Made by a program: the position numbers and the translations under genes. Under the pieces are notes generated by a model, which was given only the letters and a program-made list of their open reading frames with translations, was not told the origin of the DNA and did no database searches. From an uncultured beta proteobacterium (lineage in GTDB: Bacteria; Pseudomonadota; Gammaproteobacteria; Burkholderiales; Burkholderiaceae_C), in the NCBI GenBank assembly GCA_903885585.1, contig CAISJH010000150.1, forward strand, positions 1-34,276: DNA of 34,276 nt. Reading direction: 5' to 3'. Below are positions 17,043 to 28,405 of the stretch, piece after piece. How positions within the stretch are numbered: position 1 is the stretch's first letter; each line of letters starts with the position of its first letter.

Positions 17043-18362
17043 TCAACGCCGCGCCTTCACCCGCACTCCGTCAGCCACAGCCGGCGGTGGGTAGGCGATG
17101 ACCACCTCACCGGGGGACAGGCCGGCGCGCACCCAGGCCAGGCTGCCATTGCGGGCCGTCACCTGCACGGCCCGAAGCCGGGCGCGACCGCCTTCAACGA
17201 CGAACACCCCCATTCGGTCAGCGGCGTCCTGAACCGCTGGTGTGGCTGGTGCCGGCCCGGGCCAGGGGAACACCGCACTGACGGGCACCCGCAGCACGTC
17301 GGCCTCCTGGCGGGTGAGTATGCGTACCACCACGCGCCAGCCGTCACCCAGTGACGCCCGAGGAGCTTCATCAACCCCACCCGCCGCAGCGGGAACCGCC
17401 GAGCCCGCCCCCGCAGGCACCAGATCGATGAGCACGTTCACCCGCTGCTCCTCCACCCCCAGCGCCGAGACCTTGGTGAAGGCGGCTGGTTCGACGCGGC
17501 GCACGCGGCCCTGCAGGGCGCCCGGCCCGCCCCAGCGCTCGATGCGCACGAGGCTGCCAGGCCGCGCCGCGGTGGCGTCGGTGGTGAGCAGCTCGGCCAC
17601 GATCTCGATGCGCGAGGTATCGGCCAGGTCCAGCAACGGCGTGCCCAGGGCCACGACGCCTGCGCTGGCCTGGTGCACGCGCAGCACGGTACCGGCCACC
17701 GGGGCGCGCACGGTGAATGTGCGGGCCGAAGGCGCTGCCCCACTGGCCGCGGCCTGGGCGGCGCCGGAGGGGGCACTGACCCCCGCACCCGCGGACAGCT
17801 CCAGCGCCACCCGCGCCTGCTGGAGTTCGTAACGCGCCACACGCTCGCTCTCCACCGCCGACTCACGCTCGCGCGTGGCCGCCTCCAGCGCCAGGCGGTC
17901 GGCGTCGGCCTTGGCCGGCGAGACAAAGCCCTGGGCCATCAGCTGGCCGGTGCGCCGCTGCTCGTTGAGCGCCTGCTCCACGCCCACCTGGGCGGCGCGC
18001 ACACGGGTACCGGCGCGCTCCAGCGCGGCCTGCACGGCGGCCACATGGGCTTGCTGCTCACGCCGCGCACGCTCGTCCAGCAGCGGGGCCAGCAGCGGCT
18101 CGATCAGCGCCACCGCCTGCCCCGCCTGCACCGCATCGCCCTCGCGCAATGAAATGCGACGCAGCCGCCCCGCGATCGGCGCCATGACCGCGTAGCGCTC
18201 GCTCACGCGGGTGCGGCCGTCCTCCTCCACCGCCGTCTCGAACGGGCCCCGCGCGGCCGCCACAGACTCCACCTCCACCGGGCGCGGCGCGACGGCCCAG
18301 ACAAGCAATCCGACGGCGAGCACACCGCTGCCCGCCAGTGCGATCCAGGTGTTGCGCCTCAT
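17043..18362 (-). CDS. HlyD/RND-type periplasmic adaptor protein (efflux)
   Basis: N-terminal TM anchor (WIALAGSGVLAVGLLVWAVAP), APIAGRLRRISLREGDAVQAGQAVALIEP biotinyl-lipoyl-like motif, coiled-coil hairpin, FTVRAPVAGTVLRVHQASAGVV. Confidence 0.9.
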   Translation of the reverse strand: MRRNTWIALAGSGVLAVGLLVWAVAPRPVEVESVAAARGPFETAVEEDGRTRVSERYAVMAPIAGRLRRISLREGDAVQAGQAVALIEPLLAPLLDERARREQQAHVAAVQAALERAGTRVRAAQVGVEQALNEQRRTGQLMAQGFVSPAKADADRLALEAATRERESAVESERVARYELQQARVALELSAGAGVSAPSGAAQAAASGAAPSARTFTVRAPVAGTVLRVHQASAGVVALGTPLLDLADTSRIEIVAELLTTDATAARPGSLVRIERWGGPGALQGRVRRVEPAAFTKVSALGVEEQRVNVLIDLVPAGAGSAVPAAAGGVDEAPRASLGDGWRVVVRILTRQEADVLRVPVSAVFPWPGPAPATPAVQDAADRMGVFVVEGGRARLRAVQVTARNGSLAWVRAGLSPGEVVIAYPPPAVADGVRVKARR

Positions 18363-18445
18363 GACCAGCCTCCTGTTGTCATGCCTTCACTTTCGCGTTC
18401 ACTTGGGCCTTCAACCACGCCTAGATGAGGTCCTCAAGAGCGAGC

Positions 18446-20863
18446 TCATTCCAGCGTCTTCAGCGCCGCCACCATGTCCAGCCGGTCGATCCGGCGGCGC
18501 ACCACCAGCGCGCTACCCAGCCCGGCCAGCACCACACACATCGCAGCCCAGGCGTAGGTGCGCGGCAGGATCACCACCGGAAAGTGAAACTGGTCGGTCT
18601 TCAACGCCGCCGACAGCAGGTGCACCAGCCCCCAGCCGGCCAGCATGCCCAGCGGCAGCGCCACCGCGATGAGCAGCGCCAACTCGCCCAGCAGCAGCGC
18701 CGAAACTTCTCCGCGCGTGAAGCCCAGCACGCGCAGTGAGGCGAGTTCCCAGGCCCGCTCCGAGAGGGCGATGCGCGCGTTGTTGTAGACCACGCCCACC
18801 GCGATGACGGCGGCAAACACCGTCATCACGGTACTCATGATGCGGATGTTGCGCGCCGTGATCTGCTCCATGTTGCGCAGCAGCGTGGCCTTGCTGAAAG
18901 CCCCGCCCACGCGCGGCATCTCGCGCGTGGCCTCCAGCAGCTCGGCCTCGCGGCCGCGCTCCACGCCCAGCGAAAAGCCCCCCGCCACGTCGCCCTCGCC
19001 CAGCGCCCGGTTCAGCGCCGTGCGCTCCATCGTCGCGTTCAGGCCCATGGTCTCCTGCACCGTGGCGTCCACCGTCAGCGTCAAGGTGCGCGGCCGGCCC
19101 TCCAGCACCTCGGCCTGCACGGTGTCGCCCACCCTCAGCGCGAGCTTCTCGGCCAGGCGGTCGGTCAGCACCACGCCTTGGCCCCCGTGGCCGTCCAGGC
19201 GCACCGCGCGGCCTTGCGTATCGATCACCTGGTTGAGCTGGGCATCGGCGTCCAGCCCGCGGATCTGCACACGCTGGCGCCGCGCGCCGTGCACCAGGTC
19301 CACCGCCACCTGCCGCGTAGCTTCCACACGGAAGACCCCCGGTGCGCGGGCCAGCGAGCGCGCCGCAGAGTCGTTGGTGGTCTCCAGCATCCACACCTGC
19401 ACGTCGGCGCGCATGGCCACGTTGAACTGCCGCTCGACGATGTGGCCGATGGCGTCGCGGAAGAAGTTGCCCAGCACGACGATGGCCACCGCCGCCGCCA
19501 CCCCGGCCACGGCGAGGCTGCTGCGCCAGGGCCGGCGCTCGAGTTGGCGCAGGATCATGCGCAGCGAGGTGGGCAGGCCCGCCAGGCCGGCGCGCTCGAT
19601 CAGCGTGCGCCGGTAGTGCGCTGGTGCGGGCGGCCGCATGGCCTCGGCCGGGGCCAGGCGCGCCGTGGAACGGATGGCGTGCAGCGTGCCCAGCACCGCG
19701 GTAGCCACGGTGATGCCGATGGCCAGCAACACCAGCTCCGGCGGCAGCCGGTGCTCGAAGCTCGGAAAGCGGAAGAACTCGGCATACAGGCCGGTGAACA
19801 TCACCCCCAGGCCCTTGCCCAGGGCTACTCCGAGTGCCGAGCCCGCGGCCACCACCAGCAGCACGAAGGCCAGGTAATGCGCCGCCAGGGCCCGATTGGC
19901 GTAGCCCAGCGCCTTGAGCGCGGCGATCTGCTCGCGCTGCGTGGCCACCATCCTGGACACCACCACGTTCAGCAGGAAGGCCGCCACACCCAGAAAGATC
20001 GCCGGCAGCACGGTGCCGATGACGCGCTGCTCGGCGATCTCGTTGTCCAGCATGGCGTGCGAGCCCTGGTGCTCGCGGCCGTGCGGGTCGCGCCCGCCGT
20101 AGCGCTGCAGGATGGGCTTGAGCGCGGCGATCACCCGCCGCTCGTCGGCTCCGGGGGCCAGCCGAAAGGACAGGCGGTTGAAGGCGCCTTCCATGTCCCA
20201 CACCGCGGCCAGCACCTCGGCGTCCACCCAGAACACACCAAAGCCGCGCGGGTCGGGCATGCCGAACATGCCGGCGAACACGACCTCCGGCGACAGCGCT
20301 ACGCCGCGCACCACCAGGTCGCGCTGGCGCCCGTTGATCACGGCCTGCAGGCGCGCGCCGGGCTTCAGCGCGTGGGCATCCGCAAACGCCTCCGAGACCC
20401 AGGCGGGAATAGCGCCGTCGGGCTGCGTGCGGCCGGGTGACATGGAGGCGTCGTCGGCCAGGCCGCTTCGCAGCTCGATGCGGTTGAGCTCACGCGGGCG
20501 CTTCGGGTCCATGCCCACCAGATGCCCCATCAGCGGGTCGGACAGGCCCTCGATACGCAGCCGCACCGGCCGCTCCACCGTGGCCTGCACCAGGGCCACG
20601 CCCGGCACGGCTTGCAGCACCGGCAGCAGCGACAACGGCGCACGCCGCACCGAGGCGAAGACGTCGGCAAAGCGGCCTTGCTCGTAGAAGCGGTCGCGCG
20701 CATCCGACAGCGAGGCCACGGCCGACAGCGTGGTGAGAAAGCCCGCGACGGCGCTGGCCACCACCAGCGCGATGGTGAGCGCCTGACTCCACATGCGCGT
20801 GAGGTCGCGCAGCAGCTTGCGGTTCAGGGCCCGCACGACGGCGTCCTCCAGCCGCGGCGTGAC
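18446..20863 (-). CDS. FtsX/MacB-like ABC transporter permease (two FtsX-type domains)
   Basis: The ORF extends to 21019; likely GTG start at 20863 ([41 protein letters not shown]). FtsX-type segments [39 protein letters not shown] and [46 protein letters not shown]. Confidence 0.9.
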   Translation of the reverse strand, partial: VTPRLEDAVVRALNRKLLRDLTRMWSQALTIALVVASAVAGFLTTLSAVASLSDARDRFYEQGRFADVFASVRRAPLSLLPVLQAVPGVALVQATVERPVRLRIEGLSDPLMGHLVGMDPKRPRELNRIELRSGLADDASMSPGRTQPDGAIPAWVSEAFADAHALKPGARLQAVINGRQRDLVVRGVALSPEVVFAGMFGMPDPRGFGVFWVDAEVLAAVWDMEGAFNRLSFRLAPGADERRVIAALKPILQRYGGRDPHGREHQGSHAMLDNEIAEQRVIGTVLPAIFLGVAAFLLNVVVSRMVATQREQIAALKALGYANRALAAHYLAFVLLVVAAGSALGVALGKGLGVMFTGLYAEFFRFPSFEHRLPPELVLLAIGITVATAVLGTLHAIRSTARLAPAEAMRPPAPAHYRRTLIERAGLAGLPTSLRMILRQLERRPWRSSLAVAGVAAAVAIVVLGNFFRDAIGHIVERQFNVAMRADVQVWMLETTNDSAARSLARAPGVFRVEATRQVAVDLVHGARRQRVQIRGLDADAQLNQVIDTQGRAVRLDGHGGQGVVLTDRLAEKLALRVGDTVQAEVLEGRPRTLTLTVDATVQETMGLNATMERTALNRALGEGDVAGGFSLGVERGREAELLEATREMPRVGGAFSKATLLRNMEQITARNIRIMSTVMTVFAAVIAVGVVYNNARIALSERAWELASLRVLGFTRGEVSALLLGELALLIAVALPLGMLAGWGLVHLLSAALKTDQFHFPVVILPRTYAWAAMCVVLAGLGSALVVRRRIDRLDMVAALKTLE

Positions 20864-20918
20864 GATATGACGGCCACGGGTTGTGAGTCGTCTTCGTACG
20901 GCCCGGATGTCGCAAGCC

Positions 20919-21635
20919 TCACCACGCAACCTCCGAAGCACTGGCCCGCTGCGCGTGGCGCTCCTCGCGCTGGATGGTGCCGTCGCCCAGGTACAGCACG
21001 CGGTCGGCCATACGCGCAATGGCCGCGTTGTGGGTGATCACCACGGCCGTGGTGCCCAGGCGCTGGTTGATGTCGGCAATGGCCTCCAGCACGCGCTTGC
21101 CTGTGGCGAAGTCCAGCGCGCCCGTCGGCTCGTCGCACAGCAGCACGTCCGGGCGCTTGACGATGGCGCGCGCAATCGCCACGCGCTGCTGCTCACCGCC
21201 CGAGAGCTGCGCCGGAAAGTGGTCACGCCTCGGCATCAGGTCCACCAGGCCCAGCGCCTCGTCGATGTCCATCGGGTGCTCGGCGATGTCAGTGACCAGG
21301 GCCACGTTCTCGCGCACCGTCAGGCTGGGAATCAGGTTGTAGAACTGGAAGACAAAGCCCACATGCTCGCGCCGGTAGCGCGTGAGCGCCGCCTCGTCGG
21401 CGCCATCGAGCCGGTGGTCGGCAAACCAGACCTCGCCCGAAGTGGGCACGTCCAGCCCACCCAGGATGTTCAGCAGCGTGCTCTTGCCGCTGCCCGAGGG
21501 GCCGAGCAGCACGACGAACTCGCCCGCGGCGATCTCCAGCGACACGTCGCGCAACGCCACCACCTCGGTCGCACCGCTGCCGTAGGTCTTGCGCAGCGTT
21601 CGGGCGACGAAGATCGGATTTGCCGGCACGGCCAT
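20919..21635 (-). CDS. ABC transporter ATP-binding protein (MacB/LolD-type)
   Basis: Walker [19 protein letters not shown], signature [33 protein letters not shown]. Confidence 0.95.
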   Translation of the reverse strand: MAVPANPIFVARTLRKTYGSGATEVVALRDVSLEIAAGEFVVLLGPSGSGKSTLLNILGGLDVPTSGEVWFADHRLDGADEAALTRYRREHVGFVFQFYNLIPSLTVRENVALVTDIAEHPMDIDEALGLVDLMPRRDHFPAQLSGGEQQRVAIARAIVKRPDVLLCDEPTGALDFATGKRVLEAIADINQRLGTTAVVITHNAAIARMADRVLYLGDGTIQREERHAQRASASEVAW

Positions 21636-21790
21636 CGGCGCTGGCGTGCAGGGCCGCAGGAGTCAAGGGAGCCGCTGATTCTGGTCAGGCTGCAGGCTGC
21701 GGGCTTGCGCTGGAACAAAGCCGCAGCTGATGCACCGGCGAACCCAGCTCCGGTGGCGCGTCAGGTCTCTGGCCGTTCGCTTTGAGCCAG

Positions 21791-21855
21791 CCGAAAGGCT
21801 TCGACCGGCATGACCTGAGCAGGGTCGAAGGTCTCAGCCCGAGCGGAGCCTCAAG
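21791..21855. repeat. Putative degenerate REP-like intergenic element with inverted repeat
   Basis: ccgaaaggCTTCGACCggcatgacctgagcagGGTCGAAGgtctcagcccgagcgg: 8-bp perfect arms (21799-21806 / 21823-21830) and wording like the short 'cttcgaca...ctcag...cgaacgg' repeats common in betaproteobacterial intergenic regions (from memory). Confidence 0.4.
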
Positions 21856-21874
21856 ACACTGCGAACTGCAGGGC

Positions 21875-23212
21875 TCAGGCCACGTTGGCAAGCGCTGCGC
21901 GCGACAGCAGTTCATGGCGCCAGGCTGCGCCAATGGCCAGCGTGAGCACCAGGCCGATCACCACGTAGAGCAGGCCCGTGGTCTGGTACCCCGCCAGCGG
22001 GATGAGGGCACCCGCAGCCATCAACCCGAGCGGCAGGGTGTAGATGGCCAGCATCCTCACGCCCATGATGCGCCCCCGGAACCGCTCCTCGGTGGTGCGC
22101 AGCAGCACGATGGACAGCGACACCATGCTCAGACTCTGGGCCATGCCCGCGAGCACCAGCATGGCCATGGCCACCGGCACCGTGACCGACAACACAAACC
22201 CGGCCAGACACAGGTACCACATGAATGAGGCCACCAGCATCACGCGCGCCTGAGGCAAGCGCCGGCCCCAGGCACTCAGGGCGAGCGAGCCGATCAAGGC
22301 CCCGAAGGCAAAGCTCGCCACCAGCCACCCCAACCCGCGCTGGTCGAGGTGGAATACCTCCTTGGCCGTGTAGGGCATCAGGCCCATGGTCAGCGGGAAA
22401 GCGGTCAGGTTCACGAGGGCGGCCACGCTCATGGCTGCCCGCAACAGCGGTGTGCGCCAGGCATGAAGCAGCCCCTCGCTGACCTCGCGCCACGGCGAGG
22501 GCCGGTGCAGCGGCGAAGCGGTGCTGAGCACACCCGAAGACCCCGACCCGCGGGCCACCGCGCGCCAGGTCATCCAGGCTGCCAGGAGGTACAGGCTGAC
22601 GATGACAAAGTAAGCCGGCGTCATGCCGAAGGCAGCCATGAAGCCCGCCCCCACCAGCGCCCCGCAGATGCGGGCCGAGTCTTGAGTGGTCCGCGAGATG
22701 CCCAGCGCCGCCACCAGATGCTGCGCGGGCAGGGTGGCGCTGATCAATGCACTGCGCATGCCGATGTCTGAGGGCCGCACCACCCCGGCCAGCGCCGCCA
22801 CGCACAGCACCACGGTGGGATGCAGCTTGCCGATGAAGGCGAACACCAGGATGACGCCGGCCATGCAGGCATAGACCAGACGCAAACCCACGAGCACCCT
22901 GCCGAGCCCCAGCCGGTCACCCAACATGCCCACCACCGGAGACACGAGGGTGCCCACGTACATCAGCGACCCGAACAGCGTGAGCAGCACCACCGAGCCC
23001 GTTTCGACGAGCACGTACCAGCCCAGGATCAGCGTCTCCATCTCCATGGCCCAGGCCGTGAGCAGATCGGCCGGCCACAGGAACCGAAAGCTGCGTGTGC
23101 GAAAGGGAGCCAATGCCCCCCAGGCTCCGGGTGCGGTCAAGGTGTGCTGACAGCTACCCGCCCAAACCAAGGGCATGGCGTGGCCGAGTCCCACAACAGC
23201 CGCGCCCAGCAC
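21875..23212 (-). CDS. MFS transporter (EntS-like, DHA3-type)
   Basis: About 12 hydrophobic segments: FRFLWPADLLTAWAMEMETLILGWYVLVETGS, LFGSLMYVGTLVSPVVGMLGDRLG, MGLMPYTAKEVFHLDQRGLGWLVASFAFGALIGSLAL. N-terminal start uncertain. Confidence 0.88.
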   Translation of the reverse strand: MLGAAVVGLGHAMPLVWAGSCQHTLTAPGAWGALAPFRTRSFRFLWPADLLTAWAMEMETLILGWYVLVETGSVVLLTLFGSLMYVGTLVSPVVGMLGDRLGLGRVLVGLRLVYACMAGVILVFAFIGKLHPTVVLCVAALAGVVRPSDIGMRSALISATLPAQHLVAALGISRTTQDSARICGALVGAGFMAAFGMTPAYFVIVSLYLLAAWMTWRAVARGSGSSGVLSTASPLHRPSPWREVSEGLLHAWRTPLLRAAMSVAALVNLTAFPLTMGLMPYTAKEVFHLDQRGLGWLVASFAFGALIGSLALSAWGRRLPQARVMLVASFMWYLCLAGFVLSVTVPVAMAMLVLAGMAQSLSMVSLSIVLLRTTEERFRGRIMGVRMLAIYTLPLGLMAAGALIPLAGYQTTGLLYVVIGLVLTLAIGAAWRHELLSRAALANVA

Positions 23213-23487
23213 AACAGCTGAGTTGCAGTGAACTTAGAAATGTGAGTCACCCTCTGCCATCCCCTGAAAGCCCGCAACGGCCCTGCCTTGAAACGTCCTG
23301 AATCCATTTCCACCCCGGCGGCAGCAGTATCGCTGCGGCCCAATCGGTGTTCGGCGTGCATGTAAGCCAGATATCTCGCCGATCGTACGCGGCCTGGGCC
23401 GGAATGGGGTAACAGCGTGGGGCATTGGAAATGACCATCATCCTGTCGGCCCGGCATCCCGCCCACGACCCTTACCAGGAGAACCTC

Positions 23488-24459
23488 ATGACCATGGGCC
23501 CCAAGCGCCGCGTGCTGGTCCAAGGCTTGGCAGCCAGCTTGCTGACCTCACCGATGCACGGCCGGGCGCAGAGCGGTTTTCCCAACAAGCCGCTGCGCAT
23601 CATCGTGCCGTTTCCTCCGGGTGGCGCGGTGGACATATCCATGCGGGTCATGGGTGAGGTGATGCAAACCCAGCTCAATCAGACCCTCCTTGTTGACAAC
23701 CGCCCGGGCGGCGCCTACATGATCGGTCTGCAGCAATTGACCAGTGCCGCTGCAGACGGCCACACGCTGCTGCACCTCAACTCCACCATGTCCGCCGTCC
23801 AGGTCACCCTCAAGCGCCTGGACATGCTCAAGCAGATGACCCCGGTGGCTTGTCTGGCGGCCACCGATGGCGTTCTCTGCGCTTCCAGCACTGCACCCTT
23901 CAAGACGCTGCCAGAGATGATCACGTGGGCCAAGGCCAACCCGGGACAGCTGACTTATGGCTCGATCGGCCAAGGATCGCTTGAACATCTCTTCATGCTC
24001 AGCCTCGGCAATCGGTATGGGTTCAAGGGCTTGAATGTGCCTTTCAAGGGAGGTGCCGACGGCGCCGTGGCGCTGGCCCAGAATGAAATTCAGGTCATGG
24101 TTTTGGCCAGCCCCTTGCTGGTTCAGTGGGCTAGCAGACTGCGCGTCCTGGCTGCCTTGGGCGAAAAGCGAAATCCCTTGGCAGCGGATGCGCCCACGCT
24201 GGTTGAAGCCAAGATCGACTCACCCACCTTGACCTATTGGGGTGGCGTGGCAGCGCCGCTGGGCACGCCGCGCGCCGCGGTAGAAAGTCTCCAAAAGCTC
24301 TTCGCCACCGCCCTTGAGCTGAACACGCTCAAAGCCCGATATCTGCCCTTGGGATTGGTACCTCGCTACCTGTCGGCGGACGATTTCACCAAAGTCATCG
24401 AGGATGAAGTCAAGTGGCTTGCGACTACGGTCAAAGTCGCTGACTTGAACTTGATCTGA
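23488..24459 (+). CDS. Bug/TctC family substrate-binding protein
   Basis: ATG at 23488 (MTMGPKRRVLVQGLAASLLTSPMHGRAQ). PLRIIVPFPPGGAVDISMRVMGEVMQTQLNQTLLVDNRPGGAYMIGLQQLTSAAADGHTLLH. Confidence 0.92.
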   Translation: MTMGPKRRVLVQGLAASLLTSPMHGRAQSGFPNKPLRIIVPFPPGGAVDISMRVMGEVMQTQLNQTLLVDNRPGGAYMIGLQQLTSAAADGHTLLHLNSTMSAVQVTLKRLDMLKQMTPVACLAATDGVLCASSTAPFKTLPEMITWAKANPGQLTYGSIGQGSLEHLFMLSLGNRYGFKGLNVPFKGGADGAVALAQNEIQVMVLASPLLVQWASRLRVLAALGEKRNPLAADAPTLVEAKIDSPTLTYWGGVAAPLGTPRAAVESLQKLFATALELNTLKARYLPLGLVPRYLSADDFTKVIEDEVKWLATTVKVADLNLI

Positions 24460-24579
24460 GTCAGGCCTGAAGTTGATAGGGTCGAACCGAGCGACGCTTC
24501 GCGGCAGGCTTGTCCTCGCGAAATCAACGGTGTCCGATCGGCCCTGAATCACAACTTCACTCGCAGTCGGGCGACAACC

Positions 24580-24753
24580 ATGTCTACTTCATCCGTCACC
24601 GGTCGCGCCGACTATGCCGCGGAGCCCTTCGGGGCGGGCCGTTCACAAGTTTGCTTGCGCCCACTCGGGGAGCCGGGCCGGGCACGCCAAAGACATTGGT
24701 GGCTCGCAGTTCCACCACTGCACGCTGGTGCTCTGCTCATTCTGAAGAAGTGA
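24580..24753 (+). CDS. Possible 57-aa small ORF immediately upstream of the hybrid kinase
   Basis: ATG...TGA read manually: MSTSSVTGRADYAAEPFGAGRSQVCLRPLGEPGRARQRHWWLAVPPLHAGALLILKK. Stop lies 3 nt before the kinase ATG. No recognisable family. Confidence 0.25.
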   Translation: MSTSSVTGRADYAAEPFGAGRSQVCLRPLGEPGRARQRHWWLAVPPLHAGALLILKK

Positions 24754-24756
24754 CGG

Positions 24757-27700
24757 ATGGACGAACCTCAAGGAAACGACCTCGACCTGCAAGCCGCCCA
24801 CGAGCGGCTGCGCAGAGAGTTCGACCGGGTCTCGAGACGCAACCTGCAGCTGGAACAGGAGCTGACGCGCATCGACGACAAGGTTGCGCAGACCAACGAG
24901 CATGCCTTGTTGAAGGTGTTTGGCGACAAGGAGCGGGTGGCCGAGGAAAACGCGCGTTTGCTGAAGGAGGCGCACGAGGCGCTGCAACGCCAGTCCGCCA
25001 GCGCCGACATCCTGCACGTCATCAGCCAGAGCCCCACCGACGTGATGCCGGTGGTGGACGTCATCGTCAGCACGGCGCGGCGGCTGCTGGGCTGCTACCG
25101 CACGGTCTACCTGCGCCGCGACGGCAACGCCATGGTCGCGATGAGCCATGCCACGGTCCAAGGCGTGGCCACGGGCGCCTCAGGCAGGATTCCGCTGGAC
25201 GCTGCGCACAACTTTCCTTCGCGCGCGCTGCTGTCGCGGGCGCCACTGCACATCCCGGACTGGCTGGCCATCGACTTGCCCGAGCACGAGAAGAACATCC
25301 AGCAACGCACGGGCACGCGGTCGGCGCTTCTGCTGCCGCTGCTGCGCGGCCACGATCAGGAAGGCCTGGGCGTGCTGGCCTTCCAGCGCGACCAGCCCGA
25401 GCCCTTCAGCGAAGCCGACATCGCGCTGGCGCAGTCCTTCGCCGACCAGGCCGTGATCGCCATCGAGAACGTGCGGCTGTTCAACGAGACGAAGGAAGCG
25501 CTGGAGCTGCAGACCGCCACGTCCGACGTGCTGCGGGCCATCAGCAGTTCGCTGGCCGACGTAGGCCCGGTCTTCGACAAGGTCATGGACGGCTGTGAGA
25601 AGCTGTTTTCAGCCTCGCTCATGAACCTGAACCTCATCAACGAGGCTGGACAGCTCGAGCTGACGCGCCTGCGCATCACGGCCCTGGGCCGGGAGCAGCT
25701 GGGCCAGGACGAAGCAAATGCCTTGGGCGCGAACGCGCACAAGACCTACCCCAGGCCCCTGGCCGGCACCGCAGCCGAGCTGGCTTTCCAAATTGACACC
25801 TTGCTGGAGCTGCCCGATGCCCTGAACGACCCGGCCTCGCCGGCGGGCGTCAAGCGCACGGCCGAGAGCATCGGACACAATTTCGCGTCGCTGACGGCGC
25901 CGTTGATGTGGCAGGGCCGGGGCATTGGCGTGATCACGTTGGTGCGGCTGGGGACCGGCACCTTTGCGCCGCAGGTGCACCTGCAGCTCAGGACCTTCGC
26001 TGAGCAGATGGTGATCGCCATCCAAAACGCCCGCATGTTCAAGGAAGCCCAGGAAGCACGCGCCGCGGCGGAGGCCGCCAACCAGCACAAGAGCGACTTC
26101 CTGGCCAACATGAGCCACGAGATTCGCACGCCGATGAACGCCATCATCGGCATGAGCTACCTGGCGCTGAACACGCCGATGAACCCGCAACAGCGGGACT
26201 ATGTGCAGAAGATCCAGCAGTCGGGCCAGCACCTGCTGGGCATCATCAACGACGTGCTCGACTTCAGCAAGGTCGAGGCGGGCATGCTGCAGATCGACCC
26301 CGGGCCATTCGAGATGGAAAGCCTGCTGGACGCCGCCGCCACGCTCATCTCGGAGAAGGCGGCGCAAAAGCAGCTTGAACTGGTCGTGGACGTGGCGCCT
26401 GACGTGCCCCAGCATCTGGTGGGGGATGCACTGCGTCTGCGCCAGATCCTGATCAATTACGCGAACAACGCCGTCAAGTTCACGGAGGCCGGTGAGATTG
26501 GTCTCGTGGTGCGCGTGGCCGAGCGAAGCGATTCGGACGTGCTGCTGCGCTTTGAGGTCAAGGACACCGGCATCGGCCTCACGCCCGAGCAGATCGGCCG
26601 GCTGTTCCAGAGCTTTCAGCAGGCCGACACCTCGACCACGCGCAAGTACGGCGGCACCGGCCTGGGGCTCGCGATCTCCAAGCAGCTGGCGCAGCTCATG
26701 GGGGGTGCCGTGGGCGTGGAGAGCAGCGTGGGCGATGGCTCCACCTTCTGGTTCACCGCCCGGCTGGGCCTCAGGTCCGCACCGGCCGCGCTGCCCCTTC
26801 GCCGCACCGATCTGCGCGGCCAGCGCGTGCTGGTGGTGGACGACAACGCCTACGCCCGCCAGGTGATGGTGGGTCTGCTCGAGCAGATGGGCTTTGTGGT
26901 GAATGAAGCGGCCTCGGGGCGCGCCGCGCTGAACGCGCTGCGCGAAGCCGAGATCCAAGCGGAAAGGCATGCCCCAGAAGCCGGCGACGGCGCCGCCCGA
27001 CCTTTCGACGTGGTGCTGCTGGACTGGAAGATGCCGGGGATGGACGGCCTGGAAACGGCACGCCACATCCAGGCCATGGCGCTTGCGAGCGCACCCAAAC
27101 TGGCCTTCGTCTCGGCCTACTCGCGCGACGACCTGCTCAAGCGCTCGCGCGAGATCGGCATCCAGGAGGTGCTCAGCAAACCCGTCAATGCTTCGACGCT
27201 GTTCGACGGACTCACGCGGCTGGTGACGGGGGCCGCGCCCTCAGCCAGCGCAGCTGCGCCTGGCAGCGCGCCCGCCGGCAAGGCCACCCTCAACCTCAAG
27301 GGCTTGACAGGGGTGCGCGTGCTGCTGGCCGAGGACAACCTGCTGAACCAACAGGTGGCCACCGAGATCCTGGCCGAGGCAGGGGTGGCGGTGGTGGTGG
27401 CCGACAACGGCCGCGTGGCGCTGGCCCTGGCGCAGGCCCAGCCGTTTGACGCCATCCTGATGGACATGCAGATGCCCGAGATGGACGGCGTGGAGGCCAC
27501 GCGCGCGCTGCTGGCGCTGACGGACTGGCAGCGCATTCCCATCATCGCGATGACCGCCAATGCCATGAACGCCGACCGTCAGCGCTGCTTGCAGGCGGGC
27601 ATGGTGGACTTTGTGCCCAAGCCGGTGGAGCCCGAGCACCTCTTCAAGACCCTGCTGCGCTGGTGCCGGCCGAACGCACCGCTGCTGGCGCCCGAAGGCA

Positions 27701-28386
27701 CGGAACCGGCAACCGACACGGCACAAGCGACGTTAGCCGACGAAGCGGCGCCACTGCAGGCTGCCGCGCCTGCCGAGCCGTCGCTGCTGCCCGATCACAT
27801 CGAGGGCCTGGACGTGCAAGCCGGGCTGCGCCGGGTGATGGGCAAGCAGGCCCGCTACCTGACGCTGCTGCGCGAGTTTGCGGCCACGCAGCACGATGTG
27901 CCTGCTCGCATCACGGCGTCTCTGGCGGCCCGTGACCACGCGGCGGCCGAACGCATCGCGCACACCCTCAAGGGCCTGGCAGGCACCATCGGCGCGGACG
28001 CGCTGCAGGGCCAGGCCAACGTGCTGGAGGAGGCGGTGCGCACGGGTGGCGACGCGGCAGCAGCGCTGCCCGGCGTCCAGGCGGCGCTGGACCGCCTGCT
28101 GACGACCTTGCAGGCAGCGTTGCCGGCCCCGGCCGAAGCGGCCCAAACCACGGCAACGGCCGCGAACCAGGCGGCCGCCGTGCCCCTCGCCCAGCGCGAC
28201 GCGCTGATCGCCCAACTGCTGGCGCTCTTGGAGGCCGACGACCCCAAGGCGCAAAAACTGCTCGCCGAGCACGAGCCCGTGTTCTCGGCGACCTTTGGCG
28301 AGCGGTTCAAGGCGGTGCACAACGCCATTGCCGACTACGCTCTGGACGAGGCACTGGAGATCGCCCACCTCGCCCTGGGCCGTTGA
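24757..28386 (+). CDS. Soluble hybrid sensor histidine kinase: GAF-GAF-HisKA-HATPase_c-REC-REC-Hpt
   Basis: GAF-like segments ([29 protein letters not shown]...[42 protein letters not shown]...[15 protein letters not shown]). H-box [20 protein letters not shown], ATPase [22 protein letters not shown] and [16 protein letters not shown]1 [15 protein letters not shown]2 [12 protein letters not shown], Hpt [13 protein letters not shown]. Confidence 0.95.
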   Translation: MDEPQGNDLDLQAAHERLRREFDRVSRRNLQLEQELTRIDDKVAQTNEHALLKVFGDKERVAEENARLLKEAHEALQRQSASADILHVISQSPTDVMPVVDVIVSTARRLLGCYRTVYLRRDGNAMVAMSHATVQGVATGASGRIPLDAAHNFPSRALLSRAPLHIPDWLAIDLPEHEKNIQQRTGTRSALLLPLLRGHDQEGLGVLAFQRDQPEPFSEADIALAQSFADQAVIAIENVRLFNETKEALELQTATSDVLRAISSSLADVGPVFDKVMDGCEKLFSASLMNLNLINEAGQLELTRLRITALGREQLGQDEANALGANAHKTYPRPLAGTAAELAFQIDTLLELPDALNDPASPAGVKRTAESIGHNFASLTAPLMWQGRGIGVITLVRLGTGTFAPQVHLQLRTFAEQMVIAIQNARMFKEAQEARAAAEAANQHKSDFLANMSHEIRTPMNAIIGMSYLALNTPMNPQQRDYVQKIQQSGQHLLGIINDVLDFSKVEAGMLQIDPGPFEMESLLDAAATLISEKAAQKQLELVVDVAPDVPQHLVGDALRLRQILINYANNAVKFTEAGEIGLVVRVAERSDSDVLLRFEVKDTGIGLTPEQIGRLFQSFQQADTSTTRKYGGTGLGLAISKQLAQLMGGAVGVESSVGDGSTFWFTARLGLRSAPAALPLRRTDLRGQRVLVVDDNAYARQVMVGLLEQMGFVVNEAASGRAALNALREAEIQAERHAPEAGDGAARPFDVVLLDWKMPGMDGLETARHIQAMALASAPKLAFVSAYSRDDLLKRSREIGIQEVLSKPVNASTLFDGLTRLVTGAAPSASAAAPGSAPAGKATLNLKGLTGVRVLLAEDNLLNQQVATEILAEAGVAVVVADNGRVALALAQAQPFDAILMDMQMPEMDGVEATRALLALTDWQRIPIIAMTANAMNADRQRCLQAGMVDFVPKPVEPEHLFKTLLRWCRPNAPLLAPEGTEPATDTAQATLADEAAPLQAAAPAEPSLLPDHIEGLDVQAGLRRVMGKQARYLTLLREFAATQHDVPARITASLAARDHAAAERIAHTLKGLAGTIGADALQGQANVLEEAVRTGGDAAAALPGVQAALDRLLTTLQAALPAPAEAAQTTATAANQAAAVPLAQRDALIAQLLALLEADDPKAQKLLAEHEPVFSATFGERFKAVHNAIADYALDEALEIAHLALGR

Positions 28387-28405
28387 ACATCACCCCAAGT
28401 TCCGC

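Noticed and set aside
18513-20201. 562-aa minus-strand ORF in an alternate frame of the ABC permease
   Set aside because: Same strand but shifted frame inside a strongly supported FtsX-type permease; Ala/Gly/Arg-rich with no family signature.
24461-24470. TCAGGCCTGA palindrome just after the Bug stop codon
   Set aside because: A 10-bp palindrome without a U-tract or further pairing; compatible with chance in this base composition.
24510-25598. 362-aa plus-strand ORF overlapping the kinase N-terminus in another frame
   Set aside because: Arg/Pro/Gly-rich alternate frame; the GAF-domain reading frame is clearly the coding one.
25609-27066. 485-aa minus-strand ORF opposite the hybrid kinase
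   Set aside because: Antisense to intact HisKA/HATPase/REC motifs; GC-driven open frame.
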